49,840 bases of DNA from JBKECY01 sp047975025 (GCA_047975025.1 JBKECY010000078.1:1-49840), one strand, 5' to 3'. Counted from the stretch's first letter, positions 32,232 through 41,874 are shown. Made by a program: numbers and translations. Notes: generated by a model from the sequence alone, not told the origin.

Positions 32232-33809
32232 TTACAGCATTTGCATTTCCTGTAGGAATTCTCGTGCGACATCGACTGCATTCATCTGCAATTCATCAAC
32301 TTTATAATTAAGTTCTACCATGACTTCATTCGTCAGGACGGCTCCTAAGCGCTCCAGGATTGCCTCCACTTCAGGAAACTCTTCATAGGCTGCGTTTCGG
32401 ATTATCGGAATTGCATAATACGGCGGGAAGAACGATTTGTCATCCTCCAGGATGGTCAAACCAAATTTTTTGATCAGTCCATCCGTCGAATAGGCATCTA
32501 CGACATCGACTTTTCCGTTCATCAACGCCACATATCTTGCCGAACCGTCAATCCCAATCACCTCACTGAACTCAAAATCATACAGTTTTTTGATCCCCGG
32601 ATATCCATCATCACGATTTAGGAACTCCAGCGTTGAGCCCAGTCGCAGCTGCCCCGCCACTTTGGCCAGATCGCTGATTGTCACCAGATTCATCTCTTCT
32701 GCCAGTTCAGATGTAACTGTCAGCGTATATGTATTATTAAATGCCATTTGAGGCAATACCACTATATCAAACTGTTCTTTAAATTCATCTTTTACCGTCT
32801 GATACACCAGTTCCATATCACTCGAGAGGGGCAGTCCGAGAGTATCACCATACGCCGTACCGGAATATTCAATATACATATCGATCTCGCCTGCTTTTAA
32901 AGCACTGAAACACACTTGCGTGCCTCCGAGATCCAGCATTTTATTGACTGTGATATCTGTTTCATTTTCAATCATCAGCGCCGCAAGATTGGCTACAATG
33001 CTCTGCTCGGTAAAGTCCTTTCCCCCGATTGTCAGTGTCCTGTCGCTTGTCCGGGTACTCTGTATATGCGTATAGGCGAACAGCCCTGCTAGCAGCACGA
33101 CACAGGTGCCCAGAATAATTTTTTGATTTCTTCTGGTCTTGCGCCTGTCGACCAGTGATTTTCTGTCTTTTTGGGATTTTTGCAAACTAATTGGCGTTAC
33201 GAGCTTTTCTACGATACCGGCCAGATAGTCTACTGCCAGCGCCAGCAGACAGGCCGGAATCGCACCAGCAAATATCTGCATATTATTGACGGTTCGTATT
33301 CCTGAGAACACCAGAAATCCAAGCCCTCCGGCGCCTATGAATGCTGCGATTGTCACCAGTCCGACCGCCGTAACAGCCGATATGCGCACACCGGCCATAA
33401 TGACCGGCAATGCCAGCGGAATCTGCACCTTCCATAGAATTTGAAACTTTGTCAGTCCGATTCCCATGGCAGACTCCACAGTCTCCACATTAATGTTATT
33501 AATTCCTGTATAAGTGTTCTTAATAATTGGAAGAAGTGAGTATAACATTACGGCAATGACGGCCGGCTTAACCCCAATTCCCAGTATCGGAATCATAAAT
33601 CCCAGAAGCGCCATGCTCGGTATGGCCTGTATCACATTGGAAATTGCCAGAATCGGCTTGCTCAGCTTTTTCACATAGCAGATCAGAACTCCCAGCGGAA
33701 CCCCGATCAGCAGCGACAGCCCTACGGCAATACCGGTCAGTTGTATGTGCTTTAGTAAATGCGTTGCGATCTGCATCGCATTTTCTGCTATATACTGTAC
33801 TATATTCAT
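32232..33809 (-). CDS. Opu/EgtU-type ABC permease fused to its substrate-binding domain
   Basis: A 525-residue fusion. Residues 1-215 form an OpuCB-type permease (QAIPSMALLGFMIPILGIGVKPAV region, IGAGGLGFLVFSGI). A helix near 235-252 tethers a C-terminal QAT-family binding domain (TIGGKDFTEQSIVANLAALM, DMYIEYSGTAYGDTLGL, VVDAYSTDGLIKKFGL). This architecture is used by osmoprotectant importers (glycine betaine, carnitine, choline) and by the ergothioneine importer EgtUV of streptococci. The substrate cannot be settled by eye. It follows its ATPase by 9 bases. The stop is six bases from the shared hairpin. Confidence 0.88.
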   Translation of the reverse strand: MNIVQYIAENAMQIATHLLKHIQLTGIAVGLSLLIGVPLGVLICYVKKLSKPILAISNVIQAIPSMALLGFMIPILGIGVKPAVIAVMLYSLLPIIKNTYTGINNINVETVESAMGIGLTKFQILWKVQIPLALPVIMAGVRISAVTAVGLVTIAAFIGAGGLGFLVFSGIRTVNNMQIFAGAIPACLLALAVDYLAGIVEKLVTPISLQKSQKDRKSLVDRRKTRRNQKIILGTCVVLLAGLFAYTHIQSTRTSDRTLTIGGKDFTEQSIVANLAALMIENETDITVNKMLDLGGTQVCFSALKAGEIDMYIEYSGTAYGDTLGLPLSSDMELVYQTVKDEFKEQFDIVVLPQMAFNNTYTLTVTSELAEEMNLVTISDLAKVAGQLRLGSTLEFLNRDDGYPGIKKLYDFEFSEVIGIDGSARYVALMNGKVDVVDAYSTDGLIKKFGLTILEDDKSFFPPYYAIPIIRNAAYEEFPEVEAILERLGAVLTNEVMVELNYKVDELQMNAVDVAREFLQEMQML

Positions 33810-33818
33810 CCCTGCCTC

Positions 33819-34931
33819 CTATTCCATGTACTGCCGGCTGAATGTTGTAACCAGGCTGCTCTTAGTAATCAGACCTTCTAATGTGCCCTCACTGTCAGCT
33901 ACGGGAATAGTAGAATTGTTCGTATCTTGTACAATTTTCAGTACATCCAGAATCGTATTCTGCGGCAGAACCGATACAAATGATGTATTCATAACGGCCT
34001 CAACTTTTACAGAGCGCTCCTCTTGCAGATGCACCTCGTTCGCATTCACGATGCCTTCCAGACGTTTCGTCTTGGCATCCACGACCATCAGGCTGTCCAC
34101 ATGACGGGAGCGCATGATTTCCATACATTGAATCAGTGTGATATTCTTCGAGCAGGTCACCGGGCAGGTTGTCATAATATCCTCTACTTTGATGTATTCC
34201 GGCGCTGTCCATATTCTTTTCTTTCCTACAAATTCTGAGATAAAATCATTTTTAGGATTTTTCAAGATATTCTCAGGCGTGTCGAACTGAATGATTTCAC
34301 CTTGATCCATAATTCCAATCCGGTCAGAGATTCGAATCGCCTCATCCATATCATGCGTCACAAATACAATTGTTTTTTTGAGTTTCGACTGCAGATCAAT
34401 CAGCTCATCCTGCAGCCCGACCCTGGTAATCGGATCCAGCGCTGAAAACGGTTCATCCATCAGGATAATATTAGGATCTGTTGCAAACGCCCTGGCCACA
34501 CCGACCCTTTGCTGCTGCCCACCGCTTAATTCTATGGGATAACGATCCAGAAATTCTGTTTCTAATCCGACCATTTCCATCAATTCAAGTGTTTTTTGAA
34601 AAATATCACTCTCTTTATTTCTCTCGATTCTTGGTATAATCTCTATATTCTCTCGTACCGTCATATGCGGAAACAGCCCCGTCTGTTGTATCACGTAGCC
34701 CATGTTTCTGCGCAGTTTAATGACATCTTTTGTACTGATATCTTCATCGTCAATGTAGATTGTTCCCTGCGTTGGCTCAATCAGCCGATTAATCATTTTC
34801 AAGGTCGTTGTCTTGCCGCAGCCACTGCTGCCAATAATTGTTACCAGCTCTCCTGTATTGATTTGAAATGAAATGTCAGACAGTACAGTCACTTCTTTAT
34901 ACTTCTTACTTATATTTCTGAATTCAATCAA
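33819..34931 (-). CDS. Opu/EgtV-type ABC ATPase with tandem CBS domains
   Basis: A 370-residue ATPase of the OpuCA/ProV family. Walker A is GSSGCGKTT (34-42), the signature is LSGGQQQRVG (about 134-143) and Walker B is ILMDEPFSALDP. After the ATPase core, two CBS domains (about 250-305 and 312-365; VEDIMTTCPVTCSKN, VEAVMNTSFVSVLPQN) probably sense ionic strength or nucleotides. The start is TTG at 34931, with AGAGGAG about ten bases upstream; no ATG fits. The gene begins only about 30 bases after the terminator of the upstream kinase operon, leaving almost no room for a separate promoter. Confidence 0.88.
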   Translation of the reverse strand: MIEFRNISKKYKEVTVLSDISFQINTGELVTIIGSSGCGKTTTLKMINRLIEPTQGTIYIDDEDISTKDVIKLRRNMGYVIQQTGLFPHMTVRENIEIIPRIERNKESDIFQKTLELMEMVGLETEFLDRYPIELSGGQQQRVGVARAFATDPNIILMDEPFSALDPITRVGLQDELIDLQSKLKKTIVFVTHDMDEAIRISDRIGIMDQGEIIQFDTPENILKNPKNDFISEFVGKKRIWTAPEYIKVEDIMTTCPVTCSKNITLIQCMEIMRSRHVDSLMVVDAKTKRLEGIVNANEVHLQEERSVKVEAVMNTSFVSVLPQNTILDVLKIVQDTNNSTIPVADSEGTLEGLITKSSLVTTFSRQYME

Positions 34932-34964
34932 GGTACCAGCTCCTCTCTGTGGTCTTCTTTGTTC

Positions 34965-35010
34965 AAAAAACGACTACCAAGGCCGCAAGCTTCGGCCTGT
35001 GGTCTTGGTA
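34965..35010 (-). terminator. Terminator/attenuator between the FGGY kinase operon and the opu genes
   Basis: On the minus strand a two-part stem (TACCAAG...CTTGGTA outside, GGCCG/CGGCC inside) is followed by a six-T run, about 30 bases past the kinase stop. The opu TTG start follows within about 35 bases, so read-through here may be the main source of opu transcripts. Confidence 0.7.
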
Positions 35011-35039
35011 ATCCTTCATAGGGGGGGTAAAAACGCCAG

Positions 35040-36473
35040 TTAGTTATACGCGTCGAAAATTGTCTGTAAAGTTTCTTCCATATGCTGCGGCAGGTCACGA
35101 TAGGCCTTCTCATTGATCTTGGAATACAGCTCATGGTTTTTCCGGTTCGGCACGAACTCATCTTTGACACGAATCATATGAGCCACAGCGGTATCAAAAT
35201 CCGCATACTCTCCGGTCGCAACCGCTGCGCAGATTGCCGAGCCCATAGCCGCTGAACCATTCATCTTATTTCTGACTGTGGTAACATTAAAAACATCTGC
35301 AAAAATCTGCATGAACAGATCACTGTTCGAACCTCCACCGGAGATAATGACCTTCTCCGCCTTGGAACCAACCTCTTCATTCATGGCAGTAAATCCATTC
35401 TTAAGTGTAAGTGCTATGGCCTCCATGAAGGCTCTGTACACATGTCCTCTGGTATGCCGGACATCGAATCCGATCATCACACCTTTTCTGTACAGCTGGT
35501 CTGCCGGAGCCAGCCAATCCGGCAGGATCAGCAGCCCGTCCGCACCGGCCGGTGTCAGCAGTGCCTCTTTTTCCAGCGCAAGCTCCACCGGTATGCCTTC
35601 CGCATCTGCCCGCTCTGCCAGTTCTGTCCCCAGAAATTCCTTGAACCAGGTGATATGCTTCATACCATAGCGAATCCCGTTTCCTTCATATAAGTAACGG
35701 TTCGGTATACACGAAAGATTCGTAAAGAAGTTCTTGGGGTCCGGTTCGTTCTTATCGCCGCAAATCATCGTTGTAATATAAGTGCCCAAGGATACCAGCC
35801 CCACATTTTTATGAATCAGTCCTGCCCCCAGCGCCTCAACGGCTTTATCATTCGCTGTTGCCACTACCGGCAGACCTGCCGGCAGACCAGTCGCTTCCGC
35901 GGCTTTAGCTGTTACATATCCCAAAATCGTTCCCGGCATCTGCAGCTTCATCAGCTTATGGGGCGGAATCCGAAATGAGTCAAAGTATTCCTGATCCTTA
36001 GACCACTCCCACGTATTTAAATCCACAGGAAACTGCCATTGGAATGCGTTGGCGGCACTGTCACTGAATTCCCCGGTCAGACGATGGGTAATATACCCGG
36101 AAGTCGGACTCGTATAGGCAATATCTTCACTGTCTTCGAAGGTATCGTAGGAGCGGACATCCATCCAGCTCATGACAGGCGCCGCCAGTGTTCCATCCGC
36201 TTTTACAAACACGCGGCAGCACCGAATTGTACACAAGCCCAGTCCTTTGATATCCCTGACATCTCCTGTGAATTTTTTCATGACTTTTTGCAGAACCGCT
36301 TTCAAACTATCCCACAAATCATCATCCGGATGCTCACTGTAACCCAACTGGCGGACCAGCATTGGCCTTAGACCCTCGGTCTCACTGCAGAGCACCTCAC
36401 CTTTTTGATTAAATATATATACTTTTGTACTTTGGGTACCGCTGTCTACCCCAATGAAAAGTCTGTCGCTCAT
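35040..36473 (-). CDS. FGGY-family carbohydrate kinase (YgcE-like)
   Basis: A 477-residue ASKHA-fold sugar kinase. The phosphate-1 loop IGVDSGTQSTKVYIF (8-22) starts the N-domain, with the substrate-side acidic WMDVRSYD near 103. The C-domain carries AFMEAIALTLKNGF, ISGGGSNSDLFMQIFADVF and GSAAMGSAICAAVATG. By length and neighbours it matches E. coli YgcE rather than a housekeeping xylulokinase or glycerol kinase. It is the last gene of a six-gene operon and would phosphorylate a sugar, polyol or sugar acid. The substrate is unknown. GGAGGTG precedes the ATG. Confidence 0.88.
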   Translation of the reverse strand: MSDRLFIGVDSGTQSTKVYIFNQKGEVLCSETEGLRPMLVRQLGYSEHPDDDLWDSLKAVLQKVMKKFTGDVRDIKGLGLCTIRCCRVFVKADGTLAAPVMSWMDVRSYDTFEDSEDIAYTSPTSGYITHRLTGEFSDSAANAFQWQFPVDLNTWEWSKDQEYFDSFRIPPHKLMKLQMPGTILGYVTAKAAEATGLPAGLPVVATANDKAVEALGAGLIHKNVGLVSLGTYITTMICGDKNEPDPKNFFTNLSCIPNRYLYEGNGIRYGMKHITWFKEFLGTELAERADAEGIPVELALEKEALLTPAGADGLLILPDWLAPADQLYRKGVMIGFDVRHTRGHVYRAFMEAIALTLKNGFTAMNEEVGSKAEKVIISGGGSNSDLFMQIFADVFNVTTVRNKMNGSAAMGSAICAAVATGEYADFDTAVAHMIRVKDEFVPNRKNHELYSKINEKAYRDLPQHMEETLQTIFDAYN

Positions 36474-36494
36474 GTCTCACCTCCAAACCTATGT

Positions 36495-37271
36495 CTATCT
36501 TGTCAAGAATCCGCCGTCCACCGCCAGAATATGCCCGTTGACGAATTGGGATGCCTGACTTGCCAGGAAAACTGTGGTTCCCATCAGGTCATGAATATCT
36601 CCCCATCTGCCCTCCGGTGTATGATCTACGATCCACTTATTTCTCTCCGGGTTCTGAACAGAAGACTCCGCCACCTTTGTCTGGAAATACCCCGGTGCGA
36701 TTCCGTTGACCTGTACATTATACTGTGCCAATTCATCACAGTACGCTTTGGTAAGTCCTGCAATTCCATGTTTGGTTGCAGCATAGGCCGGTGAAAGCTG
36801 TCCGCCGAGCCATGTAAACATGGAGCATACATTAATAATTTTTCCGCTCTTTTGAGGAATGAAATATTTCGCACATTCATAACTCATTTCAAAGGCTGCT
36901 GTCAGATTAATCGATACCATTGGGTCCCATTGCTTTCTCCCAAAATCCAGCACATCTTCACAAATGCAGATGCCGGCACAGTTCAGCAATATATCAACTG
37001 AACCAAGTTCCTCCACACATTTTGCCACCACTTGGGCCGGCACTCCCTCTTGCGTGATATCCGCTTTCATATAAACGGCTTTTCCACCTTCTGCTTCAAT
37101 CAATGCGTTATGCTCCGGATCATCCGGCATAATACTCGGCATAAAGATATTGGCGCCGCCTTTGGCAAGTGCTAATGAAAATGCCTGTCCAAGCCCTGTG
37201 TTTCCACCTGTAACAATCGCATTTTTACCTTTCAGTGAAAAATAATCCATTGAAAAATCTGTGATATTCAT
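36495..37271 (-). CDS. Short-chain dehydrogenase/reductase (YgcW-like)
   Basis: A 258-residue classical SDR. TGGNTGLGQAF near 21-31 binds NAD(P). LLNCAGICICE supplies the NAG-type motif, and SPAYAATKHGIAG supplies the YxxxK pair. The N-terminal DFSMDYFSLKGKNAIVTGGN and C-terminal VNGHILAVDGGF closely resemble YgcW of E. coli as I recall it. It would oxidise or reduce a secondary hydroxyl of the pathway substrate. It lies 15 bases downstream of the EtfA-like gene and 21 before the kinase. GGAGG is eight bases upstream of the ATG. Confidence 0.9.
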   Translation of the reverse strand: MNITDFSMDYFSLKGKNAIVTGGNTGLGQAFSLALAKGGANIFMPSIMPDDPEHNALIEAEGGKAVYMKADITQEGVPAQVVAKCVEELGSVDILLNCAGICICEDVLDFGRKQWDPMVSINLTAAFEMSYECAKYFIPQKSGKIINVCSMFTWLGGQLSPAYAATKHGIAGLTKAYCDELAQYNVQVNGIAPGYFQTKVAESSVQNPERNKWIVDHTPEGRWGDIHDLMGTTVFLASQASQFVNGHILAVDGGFLTR

Positions 37272-37286
37272 ATTCTTACCTCCATT

Positions 37287-38240
37287 TTATCTTTCTTTAC
37301 TGGTATCCTGTTCAATTCGATTTATAAGTTTTTTTACGAACTCATAGGCCTCTCCTTCGACGACAATATCCGACACACTGCAAAGCGGAGCCAGTTTATT
37401 GGTATTCACCGAAATGATATATCCTACGTCACGAAGTCCCTCAAAATGCTGCATAGAGCCATAAATCCCCAAAGCAATATAGAGTCTGGGACTTACCGTC
37501 TTGCCGGATTGTCCTACCTGAATGCTGCGGTTCGCCAGCCCGCTGTCTACAATCATACGACTGGCCGCGACCATTCCATGAAGTGCATTGGCCAATGCGG
37601 TAAGTTCTGTGAAATGCTCTTTGACCCCGCCTCCACCGGAGACCAGGACTCTGCTGTCTTTGATGTCCTGGCGTACGGGTTTCTCAGCAGATGACAAGAC
37701 TTTCATGCCGCTTTGCCGTATTCCGTCGGGCCTCCATTCCTCCATTTTTGTATCCCTATCACAGGCGCCCTGATAAGAAAAAGCTCCCGGACGCACACTC
37801 ATCATGATTGGGCCGTCTCCCCGTGCAATAATACCTGCCAGCACTTTTCCGTCAAAGGCCGGTCTGATCATCTCCACTTGTCCGTCTGTGTACCTGATAT
37901 CTGTCACATCAGCCACCAGCCCGACTCCCAGTCTCATCGCCAGGCGCGGAGCCAGCATCCTGCCGGCTCCGGTAGCCGGAATGATGATCGTATCAAACAT
38001 TTCCCGACGCTGTAACTTCTCCAGACACCTGCTGAGCGCTCCTGCATCGAACGGCTCTATCCATACGGCATTTAGCTGGATGATGATATCCGCATAGCCC
38101 CGGGCACTTTCCCCTGTCGTATTGAGAAACACGACATAAATAACAACCTGCTCCTGCGGGTACATGCGATGCAGTACCTCCAAGATGCCCTGCGCCTCTG
38201 TGAAGTTCTCTCTTTCCGTAAAAATCAAGGCTTTTTTCAT
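37287..38240 (-). CDS. Electron transfer flavoprotein alpha subunit-like protein (YgcQ-like)
   Basis: A 317-residue EtfA homologue. The C-terminal FAD domain is intact, with LVSGGGGV, RMIVDSGLANRSIQVGQSGK, the YIALGIYGSMQHFEGL segment and YIISVNTNKLAPLCSVSDIVV. The N-terminal domain is shortened and divergent, and there is no extra ferredoxin domain of the kind found in some bifurcating ETFs. It starts two bases after etfB with little ribosome site of its own, so translation is coupled. With EtfB it should carry electrons from the FAD-linked oxidase of the same operon. Confidence 0.88.
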   Translation of the reverse strand: MKKALIFTERENFTEAQGILEVLHRMYPQEQVVIYVVFLNTTGESARGYADIIIQLNAVWIEPFDAGALSRCLEKLQRREMFDTIIIPATGAGRMLAPRLAMRLGVGLVADVTDIRYTDGQVEMIRPAFDGKVLAGIIARGDGPIMMSVRPGAFSYQGACDRDTKMEEWRPDGIRQSGMKVLSSAEKPVRQDIKDSRVLVSGGGGVKEHFTELTALANALHGMVAASRMIVDSGLANRSIQVGQSGKTVSPRLYIALGIYGSMQHFEGLRDVGYIISVNTNKLAPLCSVSDIVVEGEAYEFVKKLINRIEQDTSKER

Positions 38241-38242
38241 AC

Positions 38243-39037
38243 TTATAGGAACCCCTTTTCCAACAGGAACTGATATACGGTCTCTATGCCAGCTTCATCA
38301 TTTTGCACTACGATGTTTTCCTTTTTCTTGAACTCCGGCTGGTAGGTCTTCCTTACTTTGGTAAGGGAGCCTGCAATCCCGATTTTCTCACAAGGCAGCT
38401 GCAGATCAGCATTTGAGAGAACCGTTATCTGTTCGTCAACATACAAGTCCAGATCTTCATATCTGACAAAAGGCAATTTGTATTTGCTCTCCTTGCTGAT
38501 ACTGACAATTACAGGCAGCGGCAGCAAAAGCTCCAAAATCTGCTGCTCGTACTCCGCTGTCACGAGGAGCTCCTGTGTGTTAAGACTTTCCTCCGAAACC
38601 GCCGTAACATAGGACATATGCTCAATCTGCAGGAGTTCTGCCAGCTGTGCAGGTACATGTGCCGTATCTCCATCCAGCGAATGCATTCCGGTCAGAATCA
38701 AATCATACGATGCACTCTCAAGATATTTGCCCAGAATCAGGCTCGTAGCATAGGTGTCACTTCCCTGGTATACGGTATCGGAGAGCAGCACTGCCCTGTC
38801 CACCTTAATTCTGACAATATCTTTTAAGTATTCACGAATACTAAGCGGTGCCATAGTAACGACCTCTACCGTCGTATCCGGCTTACTTTTCTTTATTTTT
38901 AATGCCAGCCCTAGTGCACACTTATCGTCAGGATTTAGGACTAGTTCCACATTTTCTCTGACCAGAGTATTGTTCTCATAGTCGTATAGAAATTGGTTTA
39001 CATCCGGAACAAACTTAAGCAGGCATATAATTTTCAT
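38243..39037 (-). CDS. Electron transfer flavoprotein beta subunit-like protein (YgcR-like)
   Basis: A 264-residue EtfB homologue. It has the family start IICLLKFVPDVNQFLYD and LVLNPDDKCALGLALKIKKS. The nucleotide-site loop DRAVLLSDTVYQGSDTYATS and GMHSLDGDTAHVPAQLAELL follow, with a C-terminal PEFKKKENIV. GGAGGAG precedes the ATG. It forms a heterodimer with the adjacent EtfA. Whether it binds a second FAD for bifurcation or AMP cannot be decided by eye. Confidence 0.88.
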   Translation of the reverse strand: MKIICLLKFVPDVNQFLYDYENNTLVRENVELVLNPDDKCALGLALKIKKSKPDTTVEVVTMAPLSIREYLKDIVRIKVDRAVLLSDTVYQGSDTYATSLILGKYLESASYDLILTGMHSLDGDTAHVPAQLAELLQIEHMSYVTAVSEESLNTQELLVTAEYEQQILELLLPLPVIVSISKESKYKLPFVRYEDLDLYVDEQITVLSNADLQLPCEKIGIAGSLTKVRKTYQPEFKKKENIVVQNDEAGIETVYQFLLEKGFL

Positions 39038-39088
39038 TTTGCTCCTCCCTCCGCTTCATACGCACCTCAGCTTTTGCTTTGGATTTGC

Positions 39089-40375
39089 TTAGATCTTGCC
39101 TTCTGCTGCTTTGCGCTTTTTCACAACTGCCTTGAAAAGCAGAATCAATAGTACACCTATGGCACCAATTACGGCTGTACTGATAAAGTAAGAATTATAT
39201 CCTCCGTTATCACCAAACCTTGCGAAAAGACCGTTGATGAAAAGCGGCAGTACAATATCCGGCAAATATCCAAACAATGAAATCAGTCCAATCGCCACAC
39301 CGGTAATCCTGTCATCGATATTGGTATCTCCAAGTAACGACCAGTAGGTTCCGCGAATTGCATAAATCAGAGCACTCGTCAGAATAATTAGTGCATAAAA
39401 CAGCGTATTGCCAGACGTAGTTGGTAAAATTGCCAGGATAATCAATCCTACACTGGCTGCGATAATCGCAGACATAAGAACGCTTGATTTACCCAGTTTA
39501 TCAGCCAGGAATCCACCGGCGATTCCTCCCACAGGACGCATCCACAGACTGATTACCATGACCGTGCCTACGGTAACCGGATCGATTGCAATATTCGTCT
39601 GCAAAAATCCGCTGAAGTAGTAGTAGGCCCATGTGACTGCGTAGCTCATAAAGATAATACCGCCCATAATAAAGATGGACTTATTTGAAAACAGTATTTT
39701 CAAATCTTTCATCTGGAATTTTTGTTTGGCTGTATCAACAGCTTTTTCTGTATCTGACGCCATCATCTTTTTATCATCATCTACAAAAATCAAGACCAGA
39801 ACAGCAATAATGACAAGTACGATGATGTACATCCAGATAATGCCCAAAAGAGCAGAGCGCTTATTCGCTATATCTGTGCTCGTCCCCATGATTCTGGCGA
39901 AGATTGCAACTCCGATACTGGCCAACACTGCTTCGACCAGTCCGCGTCCGCCATCCAGAATTCCGAAGAAGCGTCCCTCCTCCTCCGGCTTGGACAGAAG
40001 TTTGACCAGCTTCATATGCGCGCTCCAGAACGTAAACACTGAGAAAATGCCCCATATACAAAAGATCAGTACGACATTGCCATAGGTAGGTATCTGTGCG
40101 AACCACACACCGCCAAGTGCCGTCATAAACAGTGAAATGGCCAACAGCTTTTTAGATGAAAACTTATCGCTTAAAAGCCCGCTTGGGAAATATCCGACCA
40201 CAAACACGATGCCAAGGACAGAATAGATAATATTCAACTGGTCCAGTCCCATATTAAATACTTCTAAAATCGTTTCCTGATAGGTCTGCTTCAAGTAAAT
40301 CAAAGGATATATCGATCCAGCTGCCAACACGATGAGCAAAAACTGAAGATACCTGCTTTTGTTACTTCTTTCCAT
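39089..40375 (-). CDS. Major facilitator superfamily transporter
   Basis: A 428-residue MFS permease with about 12 hydrophobic helices. The loop 2-3 motif GLLSDKFSSKKLLAIS (about 63-78) and its second-half counterpart GGFLADKLGKSS are present, as is RFFGILDGGRGLVEA in helix 4-5. It looks more like the YihN group than the metabolite:proton symporter YgcS that sits in the E. coli cluster. Placed second in the operon after the FAD-linked oxidase, it probably imports the substrate or exports a product. GGAGGG lies upstream of the ATG. Confidence 0.85.
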   Translation of the reverse strand: MERSNKSRYLQFLLIVLAAGSIYPLIYLKQTYQETILEVFNMGLDQLNIIYSVLGIVFVVGYFPSGLLSDKFSSKKLLAISLFMTALGGVWFAQIPTYGNVVLIFCIWGIFSVFTFWSAHMKLVKLLSKPEEEGRFFGILDGGRGLVEAVLASIGVAIFARIMGTSTDIANKRSALLGIIWMYIIVLVIIAVLVLIFVDDDKKMMASDTEKAVDTAKQKFQMKDLKILFSNKSIFIMGGIIFMSYAVTWAYYYFSGFLQTNIAIDPVTVGTVMVISLWMRPVGGIAGGFLADKLGKSSVLMSAIIAASVGLIILAILPTTSGNTLFYALIILTSALIYAIRGTYWSLLGDTNIDDRITGVAIGLISLFGYLPDIVLPLFINGLFARFGDNGGYNSYFISTAVIGAIGVLLILLFKAVVKKRKAAEGKI

Positions 40376-40404
40376 ATTCCTTTACCCTCCTTTTTTAATG
40401 GTTC

Positions 40405-41874
40405 TTATTTTTGATATTTTACACCTTCCTCTTGGGGAAAGATTGTACCAAAATTCATGATTCCTTTAGGGTCAAATGCTTCTTTGAGCTTTTCCAGCAT
40501 ATAGAAGGCAGAACCATGCTCTTCCTTGGACCACTCATTGCGGTATTTTCCAATTCCATGATGATGGCACATGGAACCGCCCGCTTTGAGTGTCTCCTCT
40601 ACAATAATCGTCTGTAACGGATGATGATAAATCCTCATCTCATCTTCGGGCTCACAGTTGATATTATAGTTATATACAAAATACATATTCGTACCGTTGA
40701 TATAACTATGTGATGAGTGTCCCCCCAGCATCGTCAGATCTCTTGCCCTTGGGAATTCGCTTCGGATACGCTCCATAACACTGTAATAAATCTTGGTGAT
40801 GGTTCCCCAGTCGGCAGAGATTTCTGTGGTAAATCCATCGTGCTTATCATTATCAATCATTCCCTGGAATTCATCATCCAGATCCTGCTGCGACCAGTTC
40901 AGCTGATTGAACCAGTCTTCAATGAGCTGGCTGTCAACCTGCTCCAGGATACCTTCGCTAAATTTATCCACGGCCTGTTCTATGGCTTCACCGGTTGCAT
41001 TGACAATATTTTCCGGTCCCTCTGCCATAAATAGCAAGACACACCTGCCTTTATGGAAATGATAAAAATGCTGCCGCGCATCCTCTTCGGAGTATGCTCT
41101 GGCTACGGAAGGACGATATCCATTGACCATCACTTCCCGTAAAACTTTAATCCCAGTATCGATATCATGAATCAGATATCCATAAAATTTATGTTTCTCA
41201 TAATACCGGTATAGCTTTACAGTGACTTCAGTGATGTAGCAGAGAGTTCCTTCATTTCCAATGGCAATATGCCGGATATCCGGTCCGCCGGAGCGGCGCG
41301 GCACATTCTTGATTCTGGAAATATGTCCATCGGGAAATACACATTCAAGTCCCACAACCATATCTTCAATCCCACCATACAATGTTGAGAATTGTCCGAT
41401 GCTTCTGGTTGCGACCAATCCGCCAAATTGTGCGACCGGCTTCGATTGCGGTGAGTGTCCTGTCGTAAATCCAAGTTTTCTAAGCTCGTCTTCCAGCCTT
41501 TGCAGCTGTACACCAGCCTGTACCGTCGCCTGCATGTTATACGTATCAATTTTGATAATTTGATCTAAATTCTTCGCGTCAATGACCAGGGTAAACTCTT
41601 TCCAGTTTTCCAGGCCTCCTTCTGTTGCGGTTTTTCCACTTCTCGGAATCACATTGATTCCGTATTCATTGCAATACTGTAAAAGAGTCTTTACTTCTTC
41701 GGTAGAATTAGGATACACAATGGCCGTAGGCATAGGCACATCCAATACCTTCTTGGCTTTTGCATACTTCTTATACCGATCCGCTGATGCATCGTACAGA
41801 TCATCTGTATTTGTGTTTATCTGTTCATCAGTCAAAATCTCTTGCAATTTCTTGAGTATTTGCTCTTTATTCAT
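40405..41874 (-). CDS. FAD-linked oxidase of the GlcD/AGPS type (YgcU-like)
   Basis: A 489-residue flavoprotein. An N-terminal PCMH FAD domain spans about 45-225 (VIPRSGKTATEGGLENW, HSPQSKPVAQFGGLVATRS, GNEGTLCYITEVTVK). A C-terminal FAD-oxidase domain contains GGSMCHHHGIGKYR (about 431-445). The triple histidine is the active-site signature of alkyl-dihydroxyacetonephosphate synthases and YgcU. Lactate dehydrogenases of this family pair with EtfAB, as in Acetobacterium LctBCD, and here EtfB/EtfA are two genes downstream. It probably oxidises an alcohol or 2-hydroxy acid and passes electrons to the ETF. The ATG at 41874 is preferred over 41877 because AGGAGG needs the spacing. It is the first gene of the operon. 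Confidence 0.88.
   Translation of the reverse strand: MNKEQILKKLQEILTDEQINTNTDDLYDASADRYKKYAKAKKVLDVPMPTAIVYPNSTEEVKTLLQYCNEYGINVIPRSGKTATEGGLENWKEFTLVIDAKNLDQIIKIDTYNMQATVQAGVQLQRLEDELRKLGFTTGHSPQSKPVAQFGGLVATRSIGQFSTLYGGIEDMVVGLECVFPDGHISRIKNVPRRSGGPDIRHIAIGNEGTLCYITEVTVKLYRYYEKHKFYGYLIHDIDTGIKVLREVMVNGYRPSVARAYSEEDARQHFYHFHKGRCVLLFMAEGPENIVNATGEAIEQAVDKFSEGILEQVDSQLIEDWFNQLNWSQQDLDDEFQGMIDNDKHDGFTTEISADWGTITKIYYSVMERIRSEFPRARDLTMLGGHSSHSYINGTNMYFVYNYNINCEPEDEMRIYHHPLQTIIVEETLKAGGSMCHHHGIGKYRNEWSKEEHGSAFYMLEKLKEAFDPKGIMNFGTIFPQEEGVKYQK

Noticed and set aside
35040..36473. Annotation as xylulokinase
   Set aside because: There is no xylose isomerase or xyl regulator nearby. The SDR, ETF and FAD-oxidase neighbours point to a YgcE-like kinase of unknown substrate.
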